Shown here in pieces: positions 1 through 10,891 of a DNA stretch of 64,000 nt. This stretch comes from Ischnura elegans (taxonomy: Eukaryota > Arthropoda > Insecta > Odonata > Coenagrionidae), in the NCBI RefSeq assembly GCF_921293095.1, contig NC_060252.1, positions 3,720,001-3,784,000 of the forward strand, read 5' to 3'. The position numbers and the translations under genes are program-made. Below the pieces are notes generated by a model. It ran no database searches. It saw nothing but the letters and a program-made list of their open reading frames with translations, and was not told where the DNA came from. Position 1 is the first letter of the stretch; every line of letters starts with the position of its first letter.

Positions 1-377
1 AAGTTGCTAAATTTAAGTAATTTTTATAATCATGAAAGAGTACGGGTTTATTGTTCATCCAACGCTTCTCAATCGTACAACATGCGGAAATTTTTAATTT
101 TTTGAAAGTTTCTAAAATTGTTGCTAAATTTGTTTAAACTTTAAAAATTGTTATAAATAATGTAGAGAGTCATAAGTTCGTTCAATTGTTGTTGTTTAAC
201 CCGTAAGGCATGTAGAAAATTTTAACGCTCGTAAATGTTACTTAAATTGTTGCTAACTTTGTTTAAACTTAATTAATTGTTATAAACAATATAAAACTTA
301 AAAATAGCGTACATTTTTAGTTCTTAAACTATAGAAGCGGTAAAAATGTCAAATTTCTTTTTCGTTAAATAGTCTAT
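1..377. other. AT-rich sequence, nothing recognised
   Basis: Runs of A/T with loosely repeated phrases around 'ttgttgctaaatttgttt' (for example near 120 and 245). No open frame, RNA or element end could be supported. Confidence 0.5.
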
Positions 378-620
378 AATTTCCTCCCAGAGTCCACACT
401 CCAACAAGAGGATTACATTTGGTTACCTAAAATAATCCTCAAAATATCTCTTCCTCCACGAAAAATTTCCTCTTCCTCGATCGGGAGGAAGTATTCTGGC
501 TTCAGAAACGAGAGAGTTTTTTTTCTTTCTCTCTTCTCCTATACTCCCTACTCGGAGGAGGATCTCGAGACTTTCTCTCGGAGTTCCTCCTTGAGGAGGT
601 GAGTGTTTTAAGAGGAAACC
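378..620. repeat. Palindromic-word repeat (CTCCTC/GAGGAG words)
   Basis: A purine/pyrimidine-alternating block in which TTCCTC, CCTCC and GAGGAGG recur on both strands. It opens near 378 with TTTCCTCCCAGAG and closes near 617 with AAGAGGAAACC. The arms can pair back on themselves. Open frames across it are a by-product of the repeated word and show no recognisable domain. It lies directly beside the GGACGTCC-type repeat at 642-808. Confidence 0.4.
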
Positions 621-641
621 AAAACTCCCAAACCCTGCATA

Positions 642-808
642 ATGGGACACTAGCTGGACGTCCGCTGGACATCCGAGATAGGACAGTGTGCGGACAGATG
701 GCCAGGACAGCCGGCGGATGTCCTCTGGCTGTCCTGAAAATCCGCGGACACTGAGAGGACGCGACGGACGCGCAGCGGACGTCCTCTGGCAAAGATGTGC
801 TGTGTGGG
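642..808. repeat. Palindromic-word repeat (GGACGTCC/GGACATCC words)
   Basis: GGACGTCC, GGACATCC, GGACAG and CGGACG recur many times in 167 bp. The right end reads TGTGCTGTGTGGG followed by TA, very close to the right end of the large element at 2309-8287 (TGTGCTGTCTGGG|TA). The left end starts after TA with ATGGGACACTAGC and matches only weakly, so the left boundary is tentative. It is probably a non-autonomous element of the same end-type. Confidence 0.45.
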
Positions 809-894
809 TATATCTTGTTTTCTCTTCTTCATGGATTGGCTTTCCTTGCTTTACTTTTAATTTAGGAACTCGGGTCATTATATTTAGTTAAGAT

Positions 895-1000
895 GGGGGG
901 TCGCACTTTCCCCGTCGTAACCGTTCATTCCTACCTTCCGGGGCAAGTGCGACCCCGTTACCTGGGGTAAGTGCGTCCCCCTGTCGCACTTACCCCAGGA
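895..1000. repeat. Palindromic-word repeat (GGGGTAAGTGCGACCCC words)
   Basis: Four alternating-strand copies of a 16-17 bp word: GGGGTCGCACTTTCCCC, GGGGCAAGTGCGACCCC, GGGGTAAGTGCGTCCCC and GTCGCACTTACCCC. Together they make a compact foldback of about 105 bp. No ORF, TIR or target duplication was pinned down. Confidence 0.45.
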
Positions 1001-1241
1001 TACGGGGTTGAAGTATGGATTGAATATTTAGTTTCTGTCTAACAGTTCTTGCGTTAAACTTTTAGTTACAGTCTGGCAGTTCTTGAGTTAAACTTTCTTA
1101 AATAAATGTTGCAAAACACCGAAGTTTATAAAACTAGGTATTTTAATTAGAGTCCTCTCATTAACTCTTATTTTGAAGGTTTATCTGATAAAGATAGCTT
1201 ACTTCAGTTTGTTGATTGATTATGATAGGGCATTGGATATC

Positions 1242-1570
1242 ATGTCTTCTGACGAGGAGGATGTAGACGACGTGGTATTAATGCCTGAAACAAGATAGCG
1301 TGAGTCGAAAAAGCTTAAAGAATTCGGTGACTAACATTCAAAGTGGAGATTGGATGCTGGCTAGATTCAGCAGCAAAAAGTCAGTTGCTCACTATGCAGG
1401 GAAAATTCTGAAGATTAATGAATAAGGTGATGCCGTGGTTTGCTTTTTGAGGATATTTTTTGGAGCTGAAATAAGTTTCACCTGTCCATGGAATGAGGAT
1501 TCCAGCGAAATACCTAGGGAAGGTGTTGTAAAAATATTACCGAATCCCCTGTCGGCCGTTGACCGGCCGG
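1242..1570 (+). pseudogene. Decayed C-terminal tail of a transposase-associated protein
   Basis: An acidic stretch begins with an ATG at 1242 (SSDEEDVDDVV). From about 1336 one frame reads GDWMLARFSSKKSVAHYAGK, then FLR, then CPWNEDSSEIPREGVVKIL, broken by a TAA near 1422. This spacing (GDW.L..F..KK...HY.GK, then FLR, then a ..P..ED....DIVK.L block) resembles the tail found after the DDE domain in many insect pogo/Tigger-type transposase proteins. That match is from memory. No DDE or HTH region lies upstream in the window, so this is at most a 3' fragment. A frame break is also needed between the acidic part and the tail. Confidence 0.4.
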
Positions 1571-1620
1571 CTTACAAATGTTTTTTTTTTTTTTCAAAAA
1601 GTATTTCAAATACTGTTTTA

Positions 1621-1845
1621 AGGCCTGCGTTTACACGATACATTAACAAGTACGAGTTGATGTACGTTTGCGTGAATGATTTTTGTGGACCGGAACGGAA
1701 CATGTACGAATGCATGAACCAAATTAGAACAGGTTCTATTTTCTGTGCATGCATTCGCACAAGTAGGGTGGTTACACGGTGCATTTTGGCGTTCATACAT
1801 TTAGACATTAACCCGTTCGTGTTAATGTACCGTGTAAACATGCCT
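1621..1845. mobile_element. PIF/Harbinger-like MITE
   Basis: The terminal inverted repeats pair AGGCCTGCGTTTACACG with, on the right, CGTGTAAACATGCCT. Subterminal TACATTAACA is matched by TGTTAATGTAC. Flanks are TTA on the left and TCA on the right, which fits a 3-bp TWA-type duplication with one change. It is 225 bp and non-coding. It shares the GTTTACAC phrase with the elements at 14079-21240 and 34856-35089. Confidence 0.6.
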
Positions 1846-2187
1846 TCAGATTTCAAACTCCCAAGTCACAGGTATTGTGCATTTCAATTTTGCCCAGCCC
1901 TACTGACATAATACTTGAACTGCTCTCAGAACTAGCTATGCAATCATTGCAAGAAAGGCTGTTAACTTCCACCTCACCGTCCTCCTCAAAAACTCGTGCC
2001 TCCACAGAATAGGTTGTGCTCGGGGCACACACGAGCTCGAACGATGCATTCGTTTTGATTGTGCATAATTTTCACGCAACCAATGGCAGTCTAAACATAT
2101 GTAAACATATGGCGTCGTCAGCGTAATCTTCTCGTCCGACCCTAATAAATGTAATTTCATTGTTAAATTTCATAAACACATCTAATA
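1846..2187. other. Unrecognised sequence
   Basis: No coding, RNA or repeat signal was recognised between the MITE at 1621-1845 and the copia target site. Confidence 0.4.
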
Positions 2188-2192
2188 TATAT

Positions 2193-2308
2193 TTTTGAGT
2201 TTTTTACTTTAATTTGTGGTAGAATTACTTAGACTCTTGACTTCACTAGGAATCCATAAACATTTATTTACTTCACATATAAACATTATTGTTGTCAATT
2301 ACATAGTA
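2193..2308 (-). repeat. Copia 3' LTR, first part
   Basis: About 116 bp nearly identical to 12045-12160. It stops abruptly at ACATAGTA, where the large TIR element is inserted. The LTR resumes at 8288. Confidence 0.9.
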
Positions 2309-2530
2309 TCCCAGACAGCACACATGCTACAGTATACATTAAATATACGTATACGTAGTGTATAACATGCGTATACAGTAGAAGATACACGTATACTGTA
2401 TACGTATAAAAACCTTCTACCCACCATCTACCAAATGTATATAACGCAGCAAATGTCCTCCTACCACGCATATACAGTATACGTATACAGTATACAAGAC
2501 ATATATATATACAGTATACAAGACGTATAT

Positions 2531-4077
2531 ATGTATGAAAGCAGAAAAATTCCTGCAGAATTCCAGGTTTTCTAGGGAAATTTTACTAAATTCCAGGTCA
2601 ATCTTACGAGATAAAAGCTATGTATACGAATTTTACAACACTACATTTACTTAATACTTTTAATTAATTCTATAATTATGTATTATCCTAGTTAAAATTC
2701 CTACATTTTTAAAAGAAATTATTCACTTATTTTACGAATGCAACACTTGGAATATCAACAAATTTGCCAAAATTGAAAAAGTTATCTAAACAGTGTTTGC
2801 ACTCATAAAGTGCAATTTAAAATTCAATCAATGCATTTTGAAGCATGATTGTAAGCATATAAAATAGGCCTGAAAATTGGCCTTGCACTGACAAATTTCA
2901 TGTGAAACGAGTTTGAAATAAAAGATTTTAAATTCCAAGCAGGAGCAAAAATTCATTGATATTTTGAGTGACCAAAAATCATGCATATTTCCAGATTCCC
3001 AATCACTGAACACCCTGAGTATATTTTTCTTGATTGAGCAAAATCCTGAATGCAGTTGTTGACATGCACTGCTGTATTAAAACTGAAATTAATGTAGCAA
3101 AACAAAAACTAAATCTCTGTTCTGGTGCCAGTGTGTATTTAGTGCAAGCGTGGAAGTACTAGTACATCCATTTTGTCATTTAGTGTGAGTGACATCTCCA
3201 GCATTTCAGAGTGTTTACGTACATTTGAGAACATCCTGTCTAAGCAGCAGAGAGCGTTCATAAACATAATGTGACATGCTAGTGTGTTTTGCATTGTTCT
3301 GTGGGAACACTTACCAGTTTGTTTGAGACTTCTTGCTGACAATAAATTGAATAGAGAAAAAAATCTGTGAGATTCAGGTCTTACAGGGTCTACAGAGGAA
3401 ATGGAAAACACATGTGTGCTGTTAAAACAAAATAATTATATTTAACTAAATATTACACATATTTTTACTAATATACCACACAATCTCAGAAATACATAAG
3501 AGATTGAATTCATTAGACACAATAAAGGGGCAAAGCCCGGACGGTAAACCACATTTTGTGCTTAATTATCGTCAAGAGGTTTTAGCGGATCCTCTCACAG
3601 TATTATTTAATCAGTCTATTCATCCAATGTAAAAAAACATCTTATCGTATGAGTAAATTCACTAAGCATAGTAAGTTAAAAGTCACTTTAAGAAGTAGTA
3701 AGAATTTAGATGTCAAATATAACAAGACAAACATTTTCTGAATATTTCGATGAGTGTTGATAAATAACAAATACCGTTAGAAATGCCTTTATTCAATGTA
3801 AACGAAAATAAAGACCAATAGGATCAATATCAATGTTTTTGCCTGATTATCCTTCCTTAAGGTCACAAGAATCCATGAAGAACAAGCTCACTTTTCCTCG
3901 TATTTCTTCATCATTGGCAATTTGGAAAATTCTTCCTCATTACACCTGTAAATGATATCACATAAACTTTATTAGAATCTATAAGTGATACATCTAATTT
4001 GTCTAGTTAAAGTAAGTCACTTTGTTAAAAAGTAATCTCTATTCATGGGATTTTCCCTTAAGCTATATAAATACCAA
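2531..4077. other. Interior of the large TIR element, left side
   Basis: AT-rich, with only short random frames on both strands. No transposase motif, RNA gene or repeat was recognised. Confidence 0.5.
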
Positions 4078-6094
4078 GGCTGCTATTATGGATGGAATAG
4101 CATCATGCTATTCTTCATTATTGCAACCGATGTTGCTATAATATAGCGTATTGCAACGCCTATGCTATTTGGTATTACGAACGGTTGCAATTCGTGTTTT
4201 TACTACACCGGAAGACGTAATTCTCAGAATAGCATAGGCCCGTTGCTATTTACTATTATGAACGGCGAATTGCAACCGGTAGGCTTGCTATAATATTACG
4301 CGGTCTTCGATGCCGAGCAATTCGGTATTGCAACCAGAAAACGTGCGCATTGCGATGTCGAATTGTTTTTCTGAGGTTAAAGTAACATAATCAAGCATTG
4401 AAAAATGGAATAATAGCCAAAAATAAAATGTTATCTGCTTTATTTTAATTAAATAATAGTAGCATAAGTGATGAATATTTAACTAGTTAAGTGATTTGGT
4501 TAGGAATTAACATTCGAGCTTAATATATGAAGCACAAGCTTGCTTCATCGACAGTACGAAAACAATAACAATTAATGCAAAGAATTACTACCATTAGCCC
4601 AAATTTTACGTGTTTTATTCATATTTACAATTCATAATTTTATTTCATCACTTGACTTGCTACTAAAAATATCCTCAATGTAGGCTATCAGGTCGATTCT
4701 TGAAAAATTTCAAGCTTGTGTTAACACACTAACTCGCCAAATATATTAATAGTTATAGCTTTCAATGAAAACCATATATTACCATAATAATAGGTACCAT
4801 ATACTTTGATCAGCCGTTCATTTCCTCAATTGGACAGTATATACAAAAACATGCAACGAGTCGAAATTGTTTTCCCCACTATTCGCTGCCTTCTACAATT
4901 AAAACTAAAAATTTACTAAATTATAAACACGGGCAGTCGACTTGAATTACTTGCTTGAAAACAAAGGATTTCTCCGAACACCAATAAAGTTTCCGAACAA
5001 ATATGATTCACCACAAACGTTTAATGGAATATCCATGCACTACATCATTAATGCAATATATATCATGTGGAATTGAATACAAATTGTTTCCTCTATAGAC
5101 AAGTAAGTTATTCACACAATTAAGTTTCAGTTTATCGGCACAGTTCAGGGTCTATCAAAAATTTCAGTGAGCACATAATAAAATCAGCTGATACGAAAAC
5201 AATGATAACTGACACAACAGCACTTTCCACACGATTCACTATTGCTAGATTCACTTTTTCACAGCTGTTCCATCCATCCTCAAATTCACCATCACCTCCC
5301 TCTGCTTTTTCCAAATATGCAGCTGAAATATCGATACTATTCCATCATAATACATGAAAGCACAGCTGTGACGTTGCCACCTACTTCATTTCCTAAACAG
5401 AGAATGAACACTGAAATTAGGGAGTCATATAATATATAGATAACATTAGAAACGAAAGCTTCTAGTTCATACAGTAAAACGATATCGTCACGAGCAATAC
5501 AATAAAAGTTGATACATATTAATTCTGATATGCAACAAACAGACTTCGAAGCCTAACACATTTACGAAGAAAATCAAACATATTTAGCTTTCAATGATTA
5601 TTTCGCATAGCATATATCTCACGGTAAAGGACCGATCGGATATAGGTAAATCATTGAATATTTATGTCCGATAAATCATCATTATAACAACGAAATTATG
5701 ACCTAACCCACCTGTCTGAAGCCATTGGGAAATTATCACAACCACAACAAACAGCTGATTTCTTAAATGAGATTTTCAAAGCGTATTATATATTTCCAAG
5801 GTTTAATATAATTTTTAAATGTAAATAAAGCAATTATTTATAATTTCAAGTCAATATTCCGTAAAATACAGAAAAATATATAAAATATCTTCTCCCTCAT
5901 TGGTTACGCAAACTGTTCAGAAAGTTTTTCATACGGGAAGAGGCGGAGCTTCCAAATAGCTCGCGCAAGAAATAGCATGCTGCTATTCCGAACAAAATTA
6001 TTACTACGCTTCATTCATAATACGGGGTCGTTGCTATAATGACCCGCAGAATAGCGTATGCTATTTTTTGCAACGCTTATCCATAATAGCAGCC
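4078..6094. mobile_element. 2-kb TIR element with AATAGCAT/TTGCAAC subterminal words
   Basis: A perfect 16-bp terminal inverted repeat, GGCTGCTATTATGGAT, starts at 4078 and its reverse complement ends at 6094. The flanks share CAA (4075-4077 and 6095-6097), a 3-bp duplication. About 300 bp on the left and 140 bp on the right are filled with GAATAGCAT, ATGCTATTC, TTGCTATAAT and TTGCAAC on both strands. The central ~1.5 kb is AT-rich with no frame above about 65 codons. A 3-bp duplication fits PIF/Harbinger, but the family is not proven. It lies inside the larger TIR element, which lies inside the copia LTR. Confidence 0.75.
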
Positions 6095-7786
6095 CAACAT
6101 TCAACAAAGGATATTTCGAAAAAATTCCCCATCAGTTCTATATGTAAAAAACGATAAGATAAACGACCTTCAATAATCGAAGTACTAAATTGATTTGAGA
6201 ATTTAATTCTTATTAACCTAAAGAGTGAAATACCCTCTGATCTCCAACAAATATGATTACATTTTAAAGGAAGCAACACTAATGGCACAACAGCCAATTA
6301 AAAAAATGTAAATAACTTTAAATGACTTAATAAATAGTAAAGTCGAGAAATGTTTGTTCACATTCCTCCCACACTACGGTGATTAAATGCGTCAAGCACA
6401 TAAATAAATTAAAGTTTACGCAAATGCAAAGTTTTTCAATCAATAGAAGATGGATCCCTCAGTCTCAGAATGTGTGAGAAGGTTGAAAATATTAAGAATT
6501 TGCGTCATTTAAAATAAAAAATGTGGCAATGGCAACACTTACCCAGATTCTGATGAAGGAAGCGAAAGTAGCATTTGAGCGGTTGATAAACTTTCATTGG
6601 ACAAGTTTCGCAAACAGCAAACACAACACTACAAAGTTAAGTTATAACGGTAATTGATTGCCTAGGTGCAGGTGAAACAAGTAAATGAAGAACTTAAGAG
6701 GCTGATAAACTTCGGCAGGATCAATTTCGCAAACGACGAACACAACACAGTGAACGCAACATTATTCGCGCGGTCTTTGATTGTGAAAGCGGTGAAAGCG
6801 GTTATGGACGCATTTATGTTTGCATATGTTAGTTGTATCTGTGGAAATCGACTACTGGTGGAATCGACTATCGACGGAATCCACTATCGATAGGTCGAAA
6901 TCACGGGCGGGAGTCCAAATCTTGGCATTCAAAAAAATTAAGTTTCGCGTTATGACTTGAGGAATAAATTCCACTGAAAAATATCTTTTTTGTTTCATCG
7001 CCTCAGTAGATAAAAAAGCACGATTGAAATCACATTTCGAAGAGCATTTTTCTTTATGAAAAGAGGGACTTTTCATGGCAGGATCATGGAAGAAATGGCA
7101 GGATTTTTTACATCTTAAGGCAGTTCATTGATTTTTTAAATTAACCTGCATTTCTTAATAACCCAGGCGGACGGCGTTCTTGGGTGTTCCGAACAGAAAT
7201 GATAAAACACTCTCCAGCACCGTTATCAGCCTCCTTCATTTTTGCCAGGGCTGCCTGAAGCCAACCGGGGAAAATAAATTCACTGATGAATCAGTTTAAA
7301 GATATTAAATGAGACGACGTCTTTATCCAATGAAACCAGAAGGAGAATAAGAAGAGAGTAGCGGCTCGAGCCGATACCTTTACAAAGAATGAAGATACAT
7401 GTACAAACGTAATTATTTGCTTTGCCAACCTCGCTGCCGTGAATGACACCTGCCCTTTGCGAACAGGTCCCACTCCATGTTTTCAGGGAAGAGTTAGCTG
7501 GCAAGGTTTTCCAACTAAATTCCAACAGTGTTTTTCACGTGACACCATCACGTGGACTACCATTCGTCTGGCTCCTACCCTTCCACATATTTGGTGTGAG
7601 TGGCCCTTCCTGAGGTAATTTAGATTTATTCCTGTCAGTGTAGCTCTTGGGGTCATAGGAGCACGCAAGTAACGGAAAGGTTTTAGCCCATTGAAAAGGA
7701 CTGTGTGTATACTGAAGGCTACATATGGACATATTATACGGACAGAGTAACCTTTAAAGGGCACTAATTGTTTACTAATGGCTACA
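6095..7786. other. Interior of the large TIR element, right side
   Basis: No gene recognised. Two diverged direct copies of a ~60-bp segment occur at about 6572-6635 and 6700-6760 (both contain GATAAACTT, TTTCGCAAAC and AACACAACAC). A short run of TCGACTATCGA-type words lies at 6846-6895. Frames up to 114 codons near 7483-7827 show no known domain. Confidence 0.45.
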
Positions 7787-8039
7787 CAGTAGCGGATACA
7801 GAAAAAAAACTCTAGAGGGGGGAGCAAAAGATATCTTGACCAACCTTTACTTTTATCCTAAAAAATAATCAGGTGACATGCAAAGTTTAAGAAAGTGTTA
7901 TTTGAACTAATTATACGCACATGAAATACAAAGCCATCTTATGACATAAAAAAGTTAAAATTGTAGTCCTGCAATGTTTGGTTGTGCGGGCGGCCAGGAA
8001 AGGGTTGGGGGGCGCGCCTCCCATATGCACCCGCCACTG
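7787..8039. mobile_element. hAT-type MITE, family C copy 1
   Basis: Begins CAGTAGCGGATACAG and ends CACCCGCCACTG, CAG..CTG ends typical of hAT elements. A similar element lies at 41810-42048: both have AAAAAACTC, a G-rich patch, TATCTTGA, AAGAAAGT and then GCGCC/GGGCG near the right end. The flanks TGGCTACA and AGATTACA agree at 5 of 8 positions, so the target duplication is weak. Confidence 0.7.
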
Positions 8040-8287
8040 AGATTACATATGGAAACAGTATATGAAAGGTATACATATACCTCTCAGATACTGTTTCCAT
8101 ATGTAGCACATACGTATACAGTATATGAAAGGTATACAGATACCTTTCGTATACTGTATACGTATACGCTTCAGGATGCTGTTTATGTATACTTAGAATC
8201 TAAAACATGTATACAGATTCTCAAGGAAACAGTATACACCAGTTATACTTACGGTATATGTATACCGTTACCAGTGTGCTGTCTGGG

Positions 8288-8319
8288 TAACCTGAGAACA
8301 TATTTACTTTACTCTAACA
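8288..8319 (-). repeat. Copia 3' LTR, second part
   Basis: It completes the split LTR (ACCTGAGAACATATTT through CTCTAACA) and matches 12162-12193. An A-rich polypurine-like tract lies next to it on the minus strand (8320-8342). Confidence 0.88.
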
Positions 8320-8443
8320 CAAACAGTTTTTTTTTATTTTTTTTATTTATAAACATCAGTAGTCTTATTTCATTAACAATTTCCAATTACAAAAAAATAT
8401 GCTTCATGAAAACAAACATTCAAATGTTCACTGAATTTTTACA

Positions 8444-10276
8444 TTAAATATTTGTTTGATGACATGTGAGAATAGCATTCCTGCATCTCTCAAATCTAAT
8501 GCTTAACAATGGTTTTGTGAGAATATCAGCCAATTGGTTTTCTGAGGGACAAAACTGTAAATCAAATAAACCTTCCGAATATTCCCTACTAATAAATCTG
8601 TACCTCACCTCAATATGCTTTGTTTTTTTACTCATTTGGCCGGATTGTATCATTTTGATGGTACTCTGGTTATCTATGTTTAAATTTATTAACACCGGTT
8701 TGCCTGTTAACTCCTCAATTAAGGCCTTAGCATTTTTAATTTCTTGACAGCATTCAGATGCTGCAATGAATTCTGCCTCAGTTGAGGATAGTGCCACAAC
8801 ACTTTGTTTGTGTGAACACCACAGGATTGGTGCACCACCAAACAGAATAACATACCCTGTTGTACTTTTTCTGTCAAATATATCTCCTGCAAAGTCTGAA
8901 TCACAGTATGCCTGCAGCTTTATATGTTCTCCCATTTCTGTTGGGCAGAAATGTATTCCTAACCCTTTTGTTCCTTGAAGATATCTCATTGTTCTTTTTA
9001 AATTCTCCAAATCTTCTTTGGCAGGGTTTTCCATGAATCTGCTCTCATAATTAATACAAAATGCAAGGTCTGGTCTAGTTTTGCATGACATGTATAGTAA
9101 ACTACCAATTGCTTCCCTGAATGGATAATCTACCCTTTCTTCTCTTCTTATCTGTTCTAACTTTTCTTTGGTGTTCGGCATCAATGGAGTCTTAACTGGT
9201 TTGCAGTCTTGCATCCGAAATCTTTCCAATACTTTTCTTGCATGCTTTGATTGTGATAAAAATATGCCATTGCTCGTCATTGATATCTCCATTCCCAGAT
9301 AGGAGCTTGGATTATCCATTACTGTTATCTCAAATTCTTCTGTAATTTTTTCCAGTATATCATCTATTTGTTTAATGTCCCATCCAATTATAATTCCATC
9401 ATCTACATGAATTCCTAAATACAAACCTTTTGTTACATCTCTAAATATGCATTGATCACTTTCTGTCTGTATCAGCCCTTCTCTTCTAAAGAATTTTGTC
9501 ACTCTCTCATTCCATTTTGCTGGAGCTTGTTTGAGGCCATAGAGTGCCTTTTTCAGTAAGCACACTTTATTTTCACTCTCTTTGTAGCCTTCAGGGACTT
9601 TCATGAAGATCTCTTCATCTAGTTGGCCATTTAGAAAAGCTGTTTTCACATCAAATGTCTTGATTCTAAAGTTCTCTTGTGCTGCAATTGCAAATAAAAT
9701 CCTCAATGATGTAGTATCTATTACTGGACTGAAAGTGTCCTTGAAATCTATATTTCCTTCTTTCTGTTGACATCCTCTCACCACCAGTCTTGCCTTGTAT
9801 CGACCATCTTCTTTCCTTTTAAATATCCACTTGTTTGTTAATATTTGCTTTCCTGCTGCTCTTTCTTTTTCCACAATCTCCCAGGTATTGTTCTTCAATA
9901 ATGAGTCTTTTTCTTCTTTGAGTGCAAGCTTCCATTTCTCTTTGTCTTCTGTTTCCATTATCTCACTATAAGTCAGTGATACCTCATCTGTCTCACATCG
10001 CATAGCATAGTTCTTGTATCTTGAAGGCGTTCTTAAGTTTACTCTGGGTCTTAAATTTCGTGTGGTTGAATCTCTTTCTTCATCTCTTACTTCTGGTTCA
10101 TTTCTTTCTTTATTTCTTGTTTCTTCCCTTTCATTATTTTTTCTCATATCTTCATCTATATCTTCTTCACTCTCTCTAGATTCTTCTAAATTCTTTTCTT
10201 TACTTTCCTCTACTTCTTCTTTTTCCTTGTCTAGATTTTCTTCAAAGGCTTCAAAACTTTGGCATAGGCTTTGCAA
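8444..10276 (-). CDS. Copia reverse transcriptase and RNase H
   Basis: A 610-codon open frame. After an acidic, charge-rich linker (residues ~1-90) comes the copia RT: NTWEIV..., the KWIFKRKEDGRYKARLVVRG block, the TAFLNGQLDEEIFM block, and the catalytic motif as HVDD instead of YVDD. RNase H follows, with SDFAGD, the STTGYV block, VALSSTEAEF and HIEVRYRFI near the C-terminus. This is the 3' half of pol. It would be made as part of a gag-pol polyprotein and processed by the element's protease. The frame is shifted against the integrase upstream, and the segment that usually joins them seems to be missing. It cannot be expressed as a normal polyprotein from this copy. Confidence 0.93.
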   Translation of the reverse strand: MQSLCQSFEAFEENLDKEKEEVEESKEKNLEESRESEEDIDEDMRKNNEREETRNKERNEPEVRDEERDSTTRNLRPRVNLRTPSRYKNYAMRCETDEVSLTYSEIMETEDKEKWKLALKEEKDSLLKNNTWEIVEKERAAGKQILTNKWIFKRKEDGRYKARLVVRGCQQKEGNIDFKDTFSPVIDTTSLRILFAIAAQENFRIKTFDVKTAFLNGQLDEEIFMKVPEGYKESENKVCLLKKALYGLKQAPAKWNERVTKFFRREGLIQTESDQCIFRDVTKGLYLGIHVDDGIIIGWDIKQIDDILEKITEEFEITVMDNPSSYLGMEISMTSNGIFLSQSKHARKVLERFRMQDCKPVKTPLMPNTKEKLEQIRREERVDYPFREAIGSLLYMSCKTRPDLAFCINYESRFMENPAKEDLENLKRTMRYLQGTKGLGIHFCPTEMGEHIKLQAYCDSDFAGDIFDRKSTTGYVILFGGAPILWCSHKQSVVALSSTEAEFIAASECCQEIKNAKALIEELTGKPVLINLNIDNQSTIKMIQSGQMSKKTKHIEVRYRFISREYSEGLFDLQFCPSENQLADILTKPLLSIRFERCRNAILTCHQTNI

Positions 10277-10638
10277 CCAAATATCTGAACCCCTTTCAGA
10301 TTCGGTTTATATCCAAACCACAGTTCCACTGGTGTTCTGTCCACAGTAGTGCTCGGACATCTATTTGTAATGTATGCTGCGGTTAAAATGGCATCTCCCC
10401 ACATTTCCTTGGGTAGGTTTGCATCAAATATTAATGATCTAGCTTTTTCAAGAAGTGTACGATTCATTCTTTCTGCTTTACCATTTAATTGAGGAGTGTA
10501 AGGCACTGTATACTCTAGCACAATACCCTTGTTCTTACACCATGACTGTAACTCTAAAGCACAGTACTCTCTTCCATTGTCACATCGTATCACGCTAACC
10601 TTTTTGTTAAATTGATTCTCAACAGAGTTTCTCAACAA
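10231..10638 (-). pseudogene. Copia integrase, C-terminal half of the catalytic core
   Basis: 135 codons containing IRCDNGREY (second catalytic Asp), the YTPQLNGKAERMNRTLLEK block with the catalytic Glu, and WGDAILTAAYITNRCPS, all typical of copia integrase. It continues the frame at 10619-10852 only after a frameshift near 10625. It ends at a stop that overlaps the RT frame in another phase near 10270. Both breaks would prevent integrase synthesis. Confidence 0.9.
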
Positions 10639-10888
10639 ACTGCTTCAGACATTCAGACACTTCACTCTTATATCTAATAAGAAATACTGTACAAAAATGT
10701 GAAAAATCATCTATCATAGTTACCAAATATCTTTTACGATCATGAGTCTCAATCTCAAATGGTCCGCATACATCAGTGTGAATTATTTGTATTATTCTAG
10801 TTGCTCTCATTCTTTCAGTTTTAAAAGGAAATCTGGTTTGTTTAGCATTCACACAAACAGCACAAAAATTATTTTCGTCTATATTAGC
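10619..10888 (-). pseudogene. Copia integrase, zinc-binding part and first catalytic Asp
   Basis: It follows the gag-protease frame in the same phase after a single TAA near 10890. It contains the second half of the HHCC zinc site (C..C in CAVCVNAKQT), IIHTDVCGPFE and YLVTMIDDFSHF, where the Asp of HTDVCGP is the first DDE residue. The frame then ends at a TGA where the downstream integrase is shifted. Confidence 0.88.
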
Positions 10889-10891
10889 AAT

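Larger units (their letters stand above)
2309..8287. mobile_element. Large TIR element with GTATAC-word subterminal arrays
   Basis: It interrupts the copia 3' LTR. Left end: TCCCAGACAGCACAC; right end: GTGTGCTGTCTGGG. TA flanks both sides (2307-2308, 8288-8289), and TA occurs once in the unbroken LTR at 12045-12193. The inner ~220 bp on the left (2310-2530) and ~240 bp on the right (8041-8280) are crowded with GTATAC, GTATACGTATAC and ATATAC palindromes. The centre is AT-rich, has no frame longer than about 115 codons and shows no transposase. It holds two further insertions (4078-6094 and 7787-8039). It is either a non-autonomous element or one whose transposase has decayed. The superfamily was not assigned. 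Confidence 0.8.
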
